Origin: an uncultured Mucilaginibacter sp.
GTDB taxonomy: Bacteria; Bacteroidota; Bacteroidia; Sphingobacteriales; Sphingobacteriaceae
Direction: 5' to 3'
DNA: 58,360 nucleotides
Assembly (NCBI GenBank): GCA_903887275.1
Contig: CAISPD010000090.1
Span: forward strand, 1-58,360
Shown here: positions 35,506 to 44,363 of the stretch, one piece after another
Layout: each line of letters begins with the position of its first letter
Numbering within the stretch: position 1 is the first letter of the stretch
Translations under genes and position numbers: made by a program
Notes under the pieces: model-generated
The model's input: only the letters and a program-made list of their open reading frames with translations
What the model was told of the DNA's origin: nothing
Database searches by the model: none

Positions 35506-36555
35506 TTATTCGCTAAATAATGGCCCGGCCAAATATTGCCTCAAACTTTGTAGTATCAGATCTGCATTAGTTTCCGGGTCATTTCCCGGACATTCAAGCT
35601 CTTGAATATTTTCCGGCAAACGTTTTGACAATCCGGTCCGATAAGTTTTATCATAATAAACCAGTACCTGCCTGATAAAATCAGCCATCCTGTCTTCATT
35701 GATCGCTAACACGGTATTTTTAGTTTGCTCAGGGCCAAGTCGCTTACCAATCCGGGTAGTGCATTCAATCAGGAACTCTTTATCCAAACTACCGTATTCT
35801 TTCACCAAAAATTCAATACGGCTTTCCAGTGGAACCTTGATATTGAATATTGTTGCGACCCGCATTTGCTCCCAAAGTGCTTTCGGAATAAATCTTTTAC
35901 CGATAGTTATGCTTTCATCCTCCAGCCAGGTATGCTTTTCAGGATCGGTTGCAACCAAACGCGATGCCAGTTCATTTTCAAACTGCTCCTGGCTGGGCTG
36001 TACAAGCTTGTTCATGGTGCCATAAGACGAACCCTGATGCTGCGCCAGATCTTCCAGATCTATCACCTGTTCTCCCCGGCTTTTAAGCTGATGCAAAACC
36101 TGGGTCTTGCCCGAACCGGTCATACCGCCAAGGATAAGCAGGTTACGTGTTACATTAAACTGATCTATAACCCAACGGCGATATTGCTTGTAACCGCCTT
36201 CCAGCAGAAACACCTCGAAGCCATACAAGTTAAGTGCCCAGGCCATTGCACCACTTCGCATACCGCCACGCCAGCAATGCAATGCTATTTTCTTTTGAGG
36301 CGAAAGTTCAAGGGCCTGTTTGATAAAGCCCGACCATTTTGAACCTGTTAAATCAAAACCAAGTAAAATGGCTTGTTCGCGGCCTTGTTGTTTATAGGTG
36401 GTACCTACCTCAACCCTTTCTTCGTTGGTAAACAATGGGATATTAAATGCACCTACTATATGCCCTTTTTCAAATTCGGCAGGTGTGCGTACATCCGCAA
36501 CCGCGATGGATGCGGGCAATTGAATAAAGTCGTCTATCTTAAGATTTCTGATCAT
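35506..36555 (-). CDS. mnmH: tRNA 2-selenouridine synthase
   Basis: A 349-residue protein. The N-terminal rhodanese domain has the active-site loop [12 protein letters not shown] with its catalytic Cys, and the C-terminal part has a Walker A P-loop ([10 protein letters not shown]). It replaces the 2-thio sulfur of mnm5s2U at tRNA position 34 with selenium, using selenophosphate from the next gene. ATG at 36555 begins at the rhodanese core; a GTG at 36579 would add eight residues encoded by a GC-rich hairpin. Confidence 0.95.
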   Translation of the reverse strand: MIRNLKIDDFIQLPASIAVADVRTPAEFEKGHIVGAFNIPLFTNEERVEVGTTYKQQGREQAILLGFDLTGSKWSGFIKQALELSPQKKIALHCWRGGMRSGAMAWALNLYGFEVFLLEGGYKQYRRWVIDQFNVTRNLLILGGMTGSGKTQVLHQLKSRGEQVIDLEDLAQHQGSSYGTMNKLVQPSQEQFENELASRLVATDPEKHTWLEDESITIGKRFIPKALWEQMRVATIFNIKVPLESRIEFLVKEYGSLDKEFLIECTTRIGKRLGPEQTKNTVLAINEDRMADFIRQVLVYYDKTYRTGLSKRLPENIQELECPGNDPETNADLILQSLRQYLAGPLFSE

Positions 36556-36558
36556 GAT

Positions 36559-36576
36559 CGGGCCCAAACCGGCCCG
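36559..36576 (-). promoter_or_regulatory. GC-rich hairpin immediately before mnmH
   Basis: CGGGCC and GGCCCG form a 6-bp stem with a 6-nt loop, ending 3 bp before the ATG. In an AT-rich leader this is notable and may limit translation of the mnmH-selD mRNA. Confidence 0.35.
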
Positions 36577-36634
36577 CACAAAAATAGTGTTTTAATAACG
36601 TAGTAAATAAATCCCAGCGCAGTAAACCGCTGTA

Positions 36635-38206
36635 TTATTTACCAACTTTCGACAATAGAAAATCCAATGCATCTTTATCAACCAACTTTTCATTTTTCGA
36701 CTCTGCATCAAACACCTTGACCAGGTTTTCACTGGCGTTATACTTTGGCCAATCGGGCAAGCCCCTACCATTTGGGTTACCTGTTTTAACAAAGTTTACC
36801 CAGTAATCAGATACCAGGTTTGCCAGCGCATGATCAATAGACCCGAATGGTCGGTTATTTAAGAATTTCAGGTTATTCATCACATAACAAACTTCGCCTG
36901 TGTGGAAAGCCCCGTATTTTACAAAATCGGGTGCAGCCGGGACTTTACGATTGAAATTATAAACATAGATGGGAGCATCATTTTGGGTACTTTGGATATT
37001 TGCCCAGTTATAACCCGAGAGCGCAAAAACCAGATCGCGACTAACTTTCCCGGCCGAAATTATTGCCTGCTCATCAGTATTAGCCGGAAAATAACTTAAA
37101 AATTTATCTGCATCGGCGCCATACTGTTGTTGCGCCTGTTTAATAAAATCTTCTTTTTTAACCGGACCTGAACCAAACTCTTCACCGTTCCATCCAGTAA
37201 TTACCGGCACGTGATTCTGTTTATTATGGGCAAAAATTGCAGGTATTGGCTCGGGCAATACATAGCCATCTACAATTGGGGCGTATCTGCCGTTAAGCTT
37301 TTTCAAAGCATCTTCGGATGACAGAGCCCTTAAATCAGCCAGCGATTTTGCACCAATTTTATCGGCAGCTTTTACACCAGCCGCTTCGGCAACCTCTAAC
37401 GACACCGCAGGCAATGTTGGATTATTAACAGTAAAAGAGCCACTTTCGGAAATTGCACCACAGATCAGTCCTTTGGTCAATGGCGATGCTACCAGCGCAT
37501 TAACACTCATTGAGCCCGCCGACTGTCCGGCAATAGTTACCCGGTTGGGGTCACCACCAAAAGCTGCAATATTTTTTTTGATCCATTGTAAAGCAGCAAG
37601 CTGATCGAGCAGGCCATAGTTGCCCGAAGCTTTACTGTTAGATTCTTTGGTTAGCTCGGGATGAGCAAAAAAACCAAAAACACCTACCCTGTAATTGATT
37701 GAAACAAATATCACACCTTTTTTTGCCAGTGCTTCACCATCATATATCGGGCAAGCACTGCCGCCACTGGTAAAACCGCCCCCATATATCCATACAAAAA
37801 CCGGACGCTTTTCGGTCTTGCTTCTCGCTCCGGTCCAAACGTTCAGGTATAAACAGTCTTCACTGATCGGCTTTTCCGGGATCAGGAACTCAGAGGTATA
37901 AACCATAAAAGGTGTCGGCTTTGCCTGCATCGGGCTTGGTCCGAATGCATCACATTTTTTTACGCCCTGCCAATGTTTGGCTGGCTGAGGAGCTTTCCAG
38001 CGCAGATCGCCAACCGGCGGCGCTGCAAAGGGAATACCCTTAAATGAGGCAATATCGCCTGCGCTATTTTTTACACCAGAAACAAACCCTGCTTCAGTTT
38101 GTGCTATCGTTAATGCAGCGTTTGTGCCTCCATAATTGATGATTGAAAAACTAAAAGCAGCTGTCAACACCACCGCGCCAGCCAAAACGATAAAAAGCTT
38201 TTTCAT
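36635..38206 (-). CDS. Secreted type-B carboxylesterase
   Basis: A 523-residue alpha/beta hydrolase with an N-terminal signal. The catalytic Ser lies in GQSAGSMS (GxSxG), and the usual type-B features are present: SEDCLYLNVW, VWIYGGGFTSGG for the oxyanion hole and a late HTGEVCYV with the catalytic His. It hydrolyses esters, possibly aromatic or acetyl esters of plant polymers, outside the cytoplasm. It lies 55 bp upstream of the mnmH start on the same strand. Confidence 0.9.
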   Translation of the reverse strand: MKKLFIVLAGAVVLTAAFSFSIINYGGTNAALTIAQTEAGFVSGVKNSAGDIASFKGIPFAAPPVGDLRWKAPQPAKHWQGVKKCDAFGPSPMQAKPTPFMVYTSEFLIPEKPISEDCLYLNVWTGARSKTEKRPVFVWIYGGGFTSGGSACPIYDGEALAKKGVIFVSINYRVGVFGFFAHPELTKESNSKASGNYGLLDQLAALQWIKKNIAAFGGDPNRVTIAGQSAGSMSVNALVASPLTKGLICGAISESGSFTVNNPTLPAVSLEVAEAAGVKAADKIGAKSLADLRALSSEDALKKLNGRYAPIVDGYVLPEPIPAIFAHNKQNHVPVITGWNGEEFGSGPVKKEDFIKQAQQQYGADADKFLSYFPANTDEQAIISAGKVSRDLVFALSGYNWANIQSTQNDAPIYVYNFNRKVPAAPDFVKYGAFHTGEVCYVMNNLKFLNNRPFGSIDHALANLVSDYWVNFVKTGNPNGRGLPDWPKYNASENLVKVFDAESKNEKLVDKDALDFLLSKVGK

Positions 38207-38326
38207 AAAAATCAGGAATGTATATATGTGTCGGTTTGACGCAATTTAACACTTGCATTTCATTAATTCAAAAAGATATATCTTTATCAGCGTATTGTTA
38301 CAAGCGCATTTCAGGATTATAAAGCG

Positions 38327-38731
38327 ATGAAAATATTACACTATTTTGTTGTCGGATTTTTGTTGGTCATGGCCGTTTCCTGCTCAAAGAGACCGGATAT
38401 AGCCTATATCGATAAAGACAAAAAAGCTATCGTAGCAAGCGATGGCAAGGCGTTTAAAAAAGTATTGGTTCAGGGCGCGGGTAAAGATGTTACTTTCGAA
38501 GGATTTAGTAACGATAACAGAAATGCCTTTATCTATTTCAATCGCATTAACCCGGGTTTTTTAGTTTCAGAGGGATTTGGCCTTAACAAGAATTATGTAT
38601 TATCGCTGGTTCCGGGTAAAAAATACACCGTGTATATCTATCTCAACCCAAAAGATGCTTCGGCCTACCCAATACGGTTCAAAACCGATTACAACAACAA
38701 GATCGTAACCGAAGACGAAGAGGAAAATTAA
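38327..38731 (+). CDS. Small lipoprotein of unknown family
   Basis: A 134-residue protein with a lipobox ending at Cys19 (MAVSCSKR). The mature part is mostly beta and lysine-rich, with the Tyr- and Gly-containing stretch VPGKKYTVYIYLNPKD near the end and an acidic C terminus (EDEEEN). It may be a small beta-sandwich protein facing the periplasm. No function can be assigned. It converges on the histidine kinase gene with 10 bp between them. Confidence 0.65.
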   Translation: MKILHYFVVGFLLVMAVSCSKRPDIAYIDKDKKAIVASDGKAFKKVLVQGAGKDVTFEGFSNDNRNAFIYFNRINPGFLVSEGFGLNKNYVLSLVPGKKYTVYIYLNPKDASAYPIRFKTDYNNKIVTEDEEEN

Positions 38732-38741
38732 GCTTTTGATC

Positions 38742-40211
38742 TCAGGTTTTGGCTTTGAAAATCACTTTGAATGTGGTGCCTACGTTTGGTTCACTTTCTA
38801 CAGTGATTTGACCGCCTTGTGATTCGATCTGGGTTTTGATCAAAAACAGTCCTACCCCATGTGAATCCTTGCCAATATGAAAAGTCTTATAAAGTCCAAA
38901 TAGCTTTTTTCCATGAATTTCCAGATCGATACCGAGCCCATTGTCCTGGCATTCTAACACAACACAGTCGTTTCTATCAGTATAAGTCCGCAGATTAATT
39001 TCCGGAGCGACGTCAGTTTTCCGGTATTTCAAAGCATTGGTAACCAGGTTCATCACAATACTTTCAAGGTACAACCGCGGGAACAATACTTTTTCTGTCC
39101 ACAGATTTTTGTGCACAATAGCCTTATTGGCCTCCAGGTCAAATTCAAGTACGCCGAGCACGCTATTGATCACATCCGCAAAATATAATGTATCAGAACC
39201 GAGCTCAGTTTCCTGAATTTTAATTGCTGCCGAAAGGTCATCCAGGGTGGTACTTAATCCCTGTGATACTTTTTCGATCTTGTGAAACAGATCTGTATTG
39301 TCTTCATCAAGGGTGCTATCATCAATAAATGATGTTAATGTAGCAATATTGTTAGCGTGGTTGCGGATGTTGTGTGAAATAAGATGAGTGAAATTCTTCA
39401 ACTGTAAATTGCTTTGCGTCATCACCTCTATCGAATGACTAAGCGCTAATTCATTGGTTTTATATTTTTCAATATCCATGAATACGCCGCGCATTTTTTG
39501 CAGTTCGCCCGCTTCATTAAAAACAGGTTCGCCATAAGAGCGCACCCAAATAACACGTCCTTTTTCAGTCAGCATCTGCAATTCCAGATCCCAGATCATT
39601 CCATGGCTCTGTAAGTTAGCGACAGCTGTTTTCAGCATCTCGTCATAAGGGGGCAGGAAATAACTGAAAGGATTTACGAATTCGAGATCATGGTCGTATG
39701 GTAGTTCATAAATATCATAAACCGTTTTAGACCAGATGCTTTTATTTGCTACACAATCAAACTCCCATCCTCCCATTCTGGCCAGCCTGCCTGCTTCCGA
39801 TAACAGGTATTCGCTTTCCGCTAGCTTGTTCTCCAGCAATTTCCTTTCGTTAATATCAATATTACATCCAGCCATCCTAACAGGCTTGCCATCTTCAAAT
39901 ACAGCTTTGCCTGTACATTCAAAGTACTTATAAATACCGTCTTTGGTTTTGAGTCTGGCTTCTACCCGGTAAGGTTTCTTTCGCTTCAGATGGGTGTCAA
40001 GTGCCTTGGATAACAACACTTTATCTTCGGGATGTAACAGGGAAAAAAAAGTTTCGATATTAGCTGGTATCTCACCAAGTTTATAGCCCAAAAGTTCATA
40101 GAAATTTTCGGACCAAAAAACCTCCCCGGTCTCAAAGTCCCAATCCCATAGACCGGCATTAGTGCCTTCTATGATCAATTTTAATAATTCGGCAGATTCG
40201 GTTAACTCCAC
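38742..40211 (-). CDS. PAS-domain sensor histidine kinase
   Basis: A 489-residue soluble kinase without membrane segments. Two PAS/PAC domains lie at about 8-130 and 135-255. The phosphoacceptor His is in ISHNIRNHANN, a Bacteroidota-type variant of SHDLRNP. The ATPase domain has the N box around VTNALKYR, the G1 box QDNGLGI and G2 box GVGLFL. The start is GTG at 40211. No response regulator is adjacent, so its partner is unknown. The PAS domains suggest sensing of light, oxygen or a small ligand in the cytosol. Confidence 0.9.
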   Translation of the reverse strand: MELTESAELLKLIIEGTNAGLWDWDFETGEVFWSENFYELLGYKLGEIPANIETFFSLLHPEDKVLLSKALDTHLKRKKPYRVEARLKTKDGIYKYFECTGKAVFEDGKPVRMAGCNIDINERKLLENKLAESEYLLSEAGRLARMGGWEFDCVANKSIWSKTVYDIYELPYDHDLEFVNPFSYFLPPYDEMLKTAVANLQSHGMIWDLELQMLTEKGRVIWVRSYGEPVFNEAGELQKMRGVFMDIEKYKTNELALSHSIEVMTQSNLQLKNFTHLISHNIRNHANNIATLTSFIDDSTLDEDNTDLFHKIEKVSQGLSTTLDDLSAAIKIQETELGSDTLYFADVINSVLGVLEFDLEANKAIVHKNLWTEKVLFPRLYLESIVMNLVTNALKYRKTDVAPEINLRTYTDRNDCVVLECQDNGLGIDLEIHGKKLFGLYKTFHIGKDSHGVGLFLIKTQIESQGGQITVESEPNVGTTFKVIFKAKT

Positions 40212-40284
40212 GTAAAAAAATTAGCGTTAGGGCTGTTTAAAAGCCTTTATACGCAGGGTAAAGCAAAAGGTTAAATACCCCGAC

Positions 40285-40315
40285 TTGTAAAAAAAACCTG
40301 CGCTATTTAGATTTG
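40285..40315 (+). promoter_or_regulatory. Promoter for the membrane protein gene
   Basis: TTG at 40285-40287 and TAGATTTG at 40308-40315 are separated by 20 bp, a good match to the Bacteroidota -33/-7 promoter. The transcript would have a leader of about 75 nt. Confidence 0.65.
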
Positions 40316-40398
40316 CAGTTTTACCTGGTATTAATTGTTGCTGCTGGTGAAATTTTAAAAGTGTGTCTCAAATTTTAAACTAATTATTATGTTTGGCT

Positions 40399-40878
40399 AT
40401 GAAATCAACACAATTGGATAAAACAGCTTCGGTTACACTTAAATATTTGTTACACCTTTTGGGTACGGCGCTTTTCTTTGGGATATTATCTTACTCGATG
40501 CTTCGGTTCTGGTTACCTTTCCTCATCCTTAACTTCAGTAAAATATATTATTCATCGGGCACAGATAATGCCTTCAATACCGAGCTGGCTGTTTTACTGA
40601 TCATCTATTCGCTTTTCTGTTATTTTGCCAACAATTTTGTTTTAAACTTATATGCTAAAGGAAAAACGAAGCAATTATTACTCTCCTTTTTGATAGATCT
40701 GCTGATCATTCCATTCAGTGTACTTATTTTGATCATCTTTTATAACAAAACAGCCAAAGTAGCAGATAGTGATACCTCTGTTCTTTACAATATATACCTG
40801 ATAACCGGTCTTTTGATAGCAAAAGTGTTTATCACCGCCAATATATTATCAAAGAAAACTTCCGCAGAAAAAAAATAA
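40399..40878 (+). CDS. Four-helix integral membrane protein of unknown family
   Basis: A 159-residue protein with four hydrophobic helices, roughly 13-35, 55-80, 86-108 and 122-145, and a basic tail. ATG at 40399 was preferred to TTG at 40393. It has its own promoter and terminator, so it is not part of the arsenic operon that follows. No homologue is recognised. Confidence 0.65.
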   Translation: MKSTQLDKTASVTLKYLLHLLGTALFFGILSYSMLRFWLPFLILNFSKIYYSSGTDNAFNTELAVLLIIYSLFCYFANNFVLNLYAKGKTKQLLLSFLIDLLIIPFSVLILIIFYNKTAKVADSDTSVLYNIYLITGLLIAKVFITANILSKKTSAEKK

Positions 40879-40920
40879 ACGAACTACTTCTCATCCCCTT
40901 GTTTATTCTGAAAATCTAAA

Positions 40921-40950
40921 GCAAATGTTTGAAAAACGTTTGCTTTTTTT
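40921..40950 (+). terminator. Intrinsic terminator before the arsenic operon
   Basis: GCAAATGTT and AACGTTTGC form a 9-bp stem with one mismatched T-G pair around TGAAA, followed by seven T residues. It isolates the arsR operon from the upstream gene. Confidence 0.8.
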
Positions 40951-40961
40951 ATTTAAATATT

Positions 40962-40979
40962 TATCGTAATATTGCGATA
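40962..40979 (+). promoter_or_regulatory. Likely ArsR operator
   Basis: TATCGTAATATTGCGATA is palindromic except for one pair (T/G). It lies 3 bp before the arsR ATG and overlaps a -7-like box (TAATATTG), so bound ArsR would block its own operon. ArsR-family proteins bind 12-2-12 type palindromes like this in their promoter. Confidence 0.65.
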
Positions 40980-40982
40980 GAT

Positions 40983-41312
40983 ATGGGTGCAACAAAAACA
41001 GAGATTTTTACCGAACAACAAAACCGACTGGCAATAATGCTCAAAGCGATAGCACATCCGGCACGCATTGCAATTTTACAGCAATTGGTCAAAACCAATG
41101 CCTGCATTTGCGGTGAGCTGGTAGATGATTTAGGTCTGGCACAGGCTACAATCTCGCAGCATTTGAAAGAGTTAAAGAATGCCGGACTGATACAGGGCAC
41201 CATCGAAGGTGTTACTACGTGTTACTGTATTGAGCCTATAGCCTGGAAAATGCTAAAGGACGAGTTAAATGTATTTTTTGGTTCATATAACGGCCCCAAT
41301 AAGTGTTGTTGA
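40983..41312 (+). CDS. arsR: ArsR-family metalloid-sensing repressor
   Basis: A 109-residue winged helix protein. The N-terminal CxC-type metal site lies in NACICGELV (Cys residues close to the recognition helix QATISQHLKEL), and further Cys occur in TTCYCIEP and the C-terminal CC. These fit binding of arsenite or antimonite, which would release it from DNA. ATG at 40983 was chosen, since the operator lies right before it; a longer form from 40929 would run through the operator. First gene of the operon. Confidence 0.9.
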   Translation: MGATKTEIFTEQQNRLAIMLKAIAHPARIAILQQLVKTNACICGELVDDLGLAQATISQHLKELKNAGLIQGTIEGVTTCYCIEPIAWKMLKDELNVFFGSYNGPNKCC

Positions 41313-41357
41313 GTGCATGAAGAGCAGGCTTTGGAAGATCAGGATAAATAATTGGTT

Positions 41358-41783
41358 ATGAAAATTAAAGAAGCTTCGGGGCATCGCGCAGAAATTATCG
41401 CGCTACTGGCAACCGAAAAATTACCCACAAAGGATCTTCATTTTGAGCTGGACCACTTTTTAGTAGCCGAAGAAAACGGAACTATCGTTGGCGTTGCCGG
41501 CCTTGAAATCTATGAAAATAATGGATTGCTAAGATCTGTCGCCGTTGATGCAGCATTCCGCAATAAAAATATTGCAGGTGAACTATTAAAGAAGATCGAA
41601 GATCTGGCTGTTAGTAAAGGGCTGCAAGCGATCTATTTACTGACAGAAACCGCACCTGATTATTTTATCAAAAAAGATTACCTGAAAACTGAGCGTAGCG
41701 AAGTACCCCCGGCCATGCAACAGTCTTCGGAATTTAGTTTCGTTTGCCCGCAATCCGCTATCCTATTGAAAAAAGAAATATGA
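41358..41783 (+). CDS. ArsN2-like N-acetyltransferase
   Basis: A 141-residue GNAT protein. The acetyl-CoA segment is VDAAFRNKNIAGELLKKI and the tail YFIKKDYLKTERSEVPPAMQ is like that of ArsN2 proteins of arsenic clusters. ArsN-type enzymes acetylate organic arsenic compounds such as arsinothricin; that role is inferred from position and similarity. The stop overlaps the arsC start (ATGA), so translation is probably coupled. Start ATG 41358 was chosen over TTG 41352. Confidence 0.75.
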   Translation: MKIKEASGHRAEIIALLATEKLPTKDLHFELDHFLVAEENGTIVGVAGLEIYENNGLLRSVAVDAAFRNKNIAGELLKKIEDLAVSKGLQAIYLLTETAPDYFIKKDYLKTERSEVPPAMQQSSEFSFVCPQSAILLKKEI

Positions 41784-42199
41784 AAAATATATTAGTACTG
41801 TGCACCGGCAATAGTTGCCGAAGCCAGATAGCAGATGGCTATCTGAAACATTTTGCCGGCAACAGCGCATCGGTTTACAGCGCAGGTATCGAAACCCATG
41901 GCGTAAATCCAAAAGCAATACAGGTAATGGCTGAGGATGGTATCGACATATCAAAAAACACCTCAAATAATGTAAACGAGTATCTTGATATACCTTTCGA
42001 CCTTGTCATCACTGTTTGCGACAATGCCAATGAAAACTGCCCCTATTTACCCGGCAATTTTAAAAGGTTCCACCATAATTTCCCCGACCCTGCCAAGGCA
42101 AGCGGTAGCCCCGAAGAGGTGATCAATGAATTCAGGAGGGTGCGCGATATGATCAGAGACTATTGTCGAGATTTTGTTAAAAATGAGGTAAGAATTTAA
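41780..42199 (+). CDS. arsC: Thioredoxin-coupled arsenate reductase
   Basis: A 139-residue low-molecular-weight phosphatase-type ArsC. The P-loop with the catalytic Cys is CTGNSCRSQ, the two resolving Cys are in CDNANENC, and the acid Asp is in FPDPAKA. The three-Cys layout is that of the Staphylococcus pI258 type, which takes electrons from thioredoxin. It reduces arsenate to arsenite. It overlaps the ArsN2 gene by 4 bp and its stop is followed at once by the aquaporin ATG. Confidence 0.93.
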   Translation: MKNILVLCTGNSCRSQIADGYLKHFAGNSASVYSAGIETHGVNPKAIQVMAEDGIDISKNTSNNVNEYLDIPFDLVITVCDNANENCPYLPGNFKRFHHNFPDPAKASGSPEEVINEFRRVRDMIRDYCRDFVKNEVRI

Positions 42200-42838
42200 A
42201 TGAAAAAATATATCGCCGAATTACTAGGCACCTATGCGATGGTATTTGCCGGAACGGGTGCCATTGTTATTGACCAGCAAACAAATGGAAGTATCAGTCA
42301 TGCCGGTATTGCCATAACATTTGGTCTGGTAGTAATGAGTATGATCTATGCTTTTGGCGAAATTTCTGGTGCCCACCTTAATCCGGCTGTAAGTATAGCT
42401 TTTACCATAAGCGGAAAATTCCCTTTGCGGGAGTTAACACCTTATATTGTCAGCCAGTTGCTTGGCGCTATTGCTGCCAGCTTTACCCTAAAAATACTCT
42501 TTCCGTCAAACCAGTTACTTGGCGGCACATTCCCTGCAGGCAGTAGTTTGCAATCCTTCGTGCTTGAATTTATTTTAACTTTTTTCCTGGTGCTGGTTAT
42601 TTTTAACGTAGCCAGGGGAAGCAAAGAACAAGGCATGTTTGCAGGGCTGGCCATCGGCGGCTTTGTAGCCCTCGAAGCCATGTTTGCCGGGCCTATTTGC
42701 GGCGCATCAATGAACCCCGCCAGATCATTGGCGCCGGCAATTGTTTCGGGCCATACCGAGTACCTTTGGATATACCTTACAGCTACAACTGCAGGTGCTG
42801 TTTTGGCGGTACCTGTATGGAAGTTCCTGAAACCATAA
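42200..42838 (+). CDS. Aquaglyceroporin-like channel (MIP family), probable arsenite exit
   Basis: A 212-residue six-helix channel with two NPA boxes, GAHLNPAVS and GASMNPARS. In the selectivity filter I read Phe (helix 2), Ala (helix 5), Ala (loop E) and Arg: the wide combination without the His found in water-only channels. This fits passage of uncharged arsenite, As(OH)3. Placement directly after arsC, with no arsB or acr3 in the window, suggests it replaces the pump, as AqpS does in Sinorhizobium. The role is inference from position and pore residues. Confidence 0.85.
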   Translation: MKKYIAELLGTYAMVFAGTGAIVIDQQTNGSISHAGIAITFGLVVMSMIYAFGEISGAHLNPAVSIAFTISGKFPLRELTPYIVSQLLGAIAASFTLKILFPSNQLLGGTFPAGSSLQSFVLEFILTFFLVLVIFNVARGSKEQGMFAGLAIGGFVALEAMFAGPICGASMNPARSLAPAIVSGHTEYLWIYLTATTAGAVLAVPVWKFLKP

Positions 42839-42859
42839 ATTGAATTATATTTACCCCTG

Positions 42860-43447
42860 ATGATACTAAACAGGATCAAATGGTCGCAATTATCAACTAT
42901 CCTGATGTTTGCCCTTTTTGCATTATTGATCTTCAGCCCTAAAGCAAAAAGTTGGTTGATCATGGGTTTGATGGCTGTGGGATTCTTCAAGCCCGAAATT
43001 CCCGCAGCAGGTTCGGGGCAATTTTTTGGCCCCGCTCCTGATATGGAAGTGAAAAATATTAATGGTAAAGTGATAAATCTGCAGCAACTAAAAGGCAAAG
43101 TGGTATTTGTTAATTTTTGGGCCACATGGTGCCCGCCCTGCCGGGGAGAGCTGCCCTCTGTTAATACACTTTATCAAAAGTTCAGGAACGATACGAATGT
43201 GGTTTTTTTAGCGGTAGACGTTGACAATGATCTTACAAAATCAACGAAATTTTTGCAGGCTAAAGGCTACACAATACCTGTTTACGCAGGCGACGATTTG
43301 CATGTGCCTCATACATTGTACAACGAAGGCATACCTACAACCCTGGTTATCAATAAAAAAGGCTTCATTGCTTTTAAGCATTTAAACCGGGCAAATTATG
43401 CCGACCCCGCATTCGAAGACTTTATTGTACAATTGATAAAGCAATAG
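42860..43447 (+). CDS. Membrane-anchored TlpA-type thioredoxin
   Basis: A 195-residue protein. Residues 10-45 contain one or two hydrophobic helices that anchor it; the thioredoxin domain has the active-site motif FWATWCPPCRGELPS and a cis-Pro loop (EGIPTTLVI). It lies 21 bp after the aquaporin gene, in the same direction. It may supply electrons to ArsC if the domain faces the cytosol, but TlpA proteins generally face the periplasm, so its true partner is not settled. Confidence 0.85.
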   Translation: MILNRIKWSQLSTILMFALFALLIFSPKAKSWLIMGLMAVGFFKPEIPAAGSGQFFGPAPDMEVKNINGKVINLQQLKGKVVFVNFWATWCPPCRGELPSVNTLYQKFRNDTNVVFLAVDVDNDLTKSTKFLQAKGYTIPVYAGDDLHVPHTLYNEGIPTTLVINKKGFIAFKHLNRANYADPAFEDFIVQLIKQ

Positions 43448-43596
43448 CCAGACAGAATGATGGCAAACAGGAATTATTCCAGAAAAGAACTTTGAAGTAA
43501 ATTGCCGTAGAGTCTCTGGCTAACCAAATTCAGGACAGATCCGGCTTTTTAATGGTAATTTAAACTAAGTACAGCTCCACTTCAACTTTCCTGAAT

Positions 43597-43630
43597 AAAA
43601 AAAACGCCCTGCCAATTAAGGAAGAACGTT
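43597..43630 (-). terminator. Terminator of the DUF3892-like gene
   Basis: Read leftward, AACGTTCTTCC pairs with GGCAGGGCGTT (two G-T pairs, one mismatch) and is followed by eight T residues, 24 bp after the stop codon. Confidence 0.7.
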
Positions 43631-43654
43631 TTCAATTACAAGTTTTATAGGTAG

Positions 43655-44005
43655 TTAATGACTTTCACTTGGTATAGCCGCATCAGCCAGTATATACTGC
43701 ATTTGTATAGAACTTTCGAGATCATCAAAAGTTGCAGCCTCCGGCACGGTTTGCAACCAGGTATGACCATTTTCGGCACCAAACTCAACCCGGGCGCCAT
43801 ATCGCCATTGTATCAGGTGATAATTCCAGGTAATGGTTGTGATGTTAGCTCCATTGACCAACAGTTTAACAACTTCGTCTTTGTTTGTTTTTACACCTTT
43901 GCCAAAACCATCGTTAGCAGTATGGAGAAAAACATCGGAAATAAACTCCTGCCCTTCAGCTTTCGTTTTCCAGATACCCGAGATATAATAATCCCATTTT
44001 TCCAT
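43655..44005 (-). CDS. Small DUF3892-like protein
   Basis: A 116-residue protein that begins MEKWDYYISGIWKTKAEG, close to the start of DUF3892 proteins, and contains the acidic and aromatic stretch TITWNYHLIQWRYGARVEF. No signal peptide or membrane helix is seen. Function unknown. The first bases of its leader contain the palindrome at 44052, which may control it. It has a terminator and is a single-gene unit. Confidence 0.65.
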   Translation of the reverse strand: MEKWDYYISGIWKTKAEGQEFISDVFLHTANDGFGKGVKTNKDEVVKLLVNGANITTITWNYHLIQWRYGARVEFGAENGHTWLQTVPEAATFDDLESSIQMQYILADAAIPSESH

Positions 44006-44051
44006 ATTGCGCTGATATATAATGCTAAGTTATTACCTGAACAGTAAACTG

Positions 44052-44072
44052 ATACCGTGAAAAACACGGTAT
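44052..44072. promoter_or_regulatory. Perfect palindrome ATACCGTG-A5-CACGGTAT
   Basis: Two 8-bp arms are exactly complementary around AAAAA. It is the palindromic form of the motif seen at 50652 and 56324. Read leftward, a -7-like TAACTTAG lies 22 bp from it and the ATG of the small gene at 44005 lies 46 bp away. Confidence 0.55.
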
Positions 44073-44363
44073 TTACGGCGTAATTTTACGCGATTTGCCC
44101 TTTAGCCCCATTATCAACTGTTTTAGCGGTATTTTAGCCTGGCAGGTAATAAATTCAAAATATTATTGCCGTCGGTTGCTTCGGGTATAATTGCAAGTAA
44201 AAACAGTTGATATTTTTCAGCTTTATCGGAGGGCTAAATATCAACTAAGCCGGTCCGGAAAAACCGGGAATGGCGAAATTGCGGAAAAAATTAAATGCTT
44301 CGTAGAAAAAATGATGTAACTATAAGTTGCTTTTTGACGTTCTTAGGGGAAACACACTAAACT

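Noticed and set aside
35725-36342. 205-codon ORF antisense to mnmH
   Set aside because: It lies entirely in the opposite strand of an unambiguous enzyme gene and has no recognisable features.
42442-43125. 227-codon ORF antisense to the aquaporin and thioredoxin genes
   Set aside because: Both genes on the other strand are clear family members; the antisense frame has no domain and mirrors their codon use.
44100-44360. Possible SAM or cobalamin riboswitch upstream of cysE
   Set aside because: GC-rich stretches such as CCGGTCCGG were looked at, but none of the conserved cores of these riboswitches could be seen.
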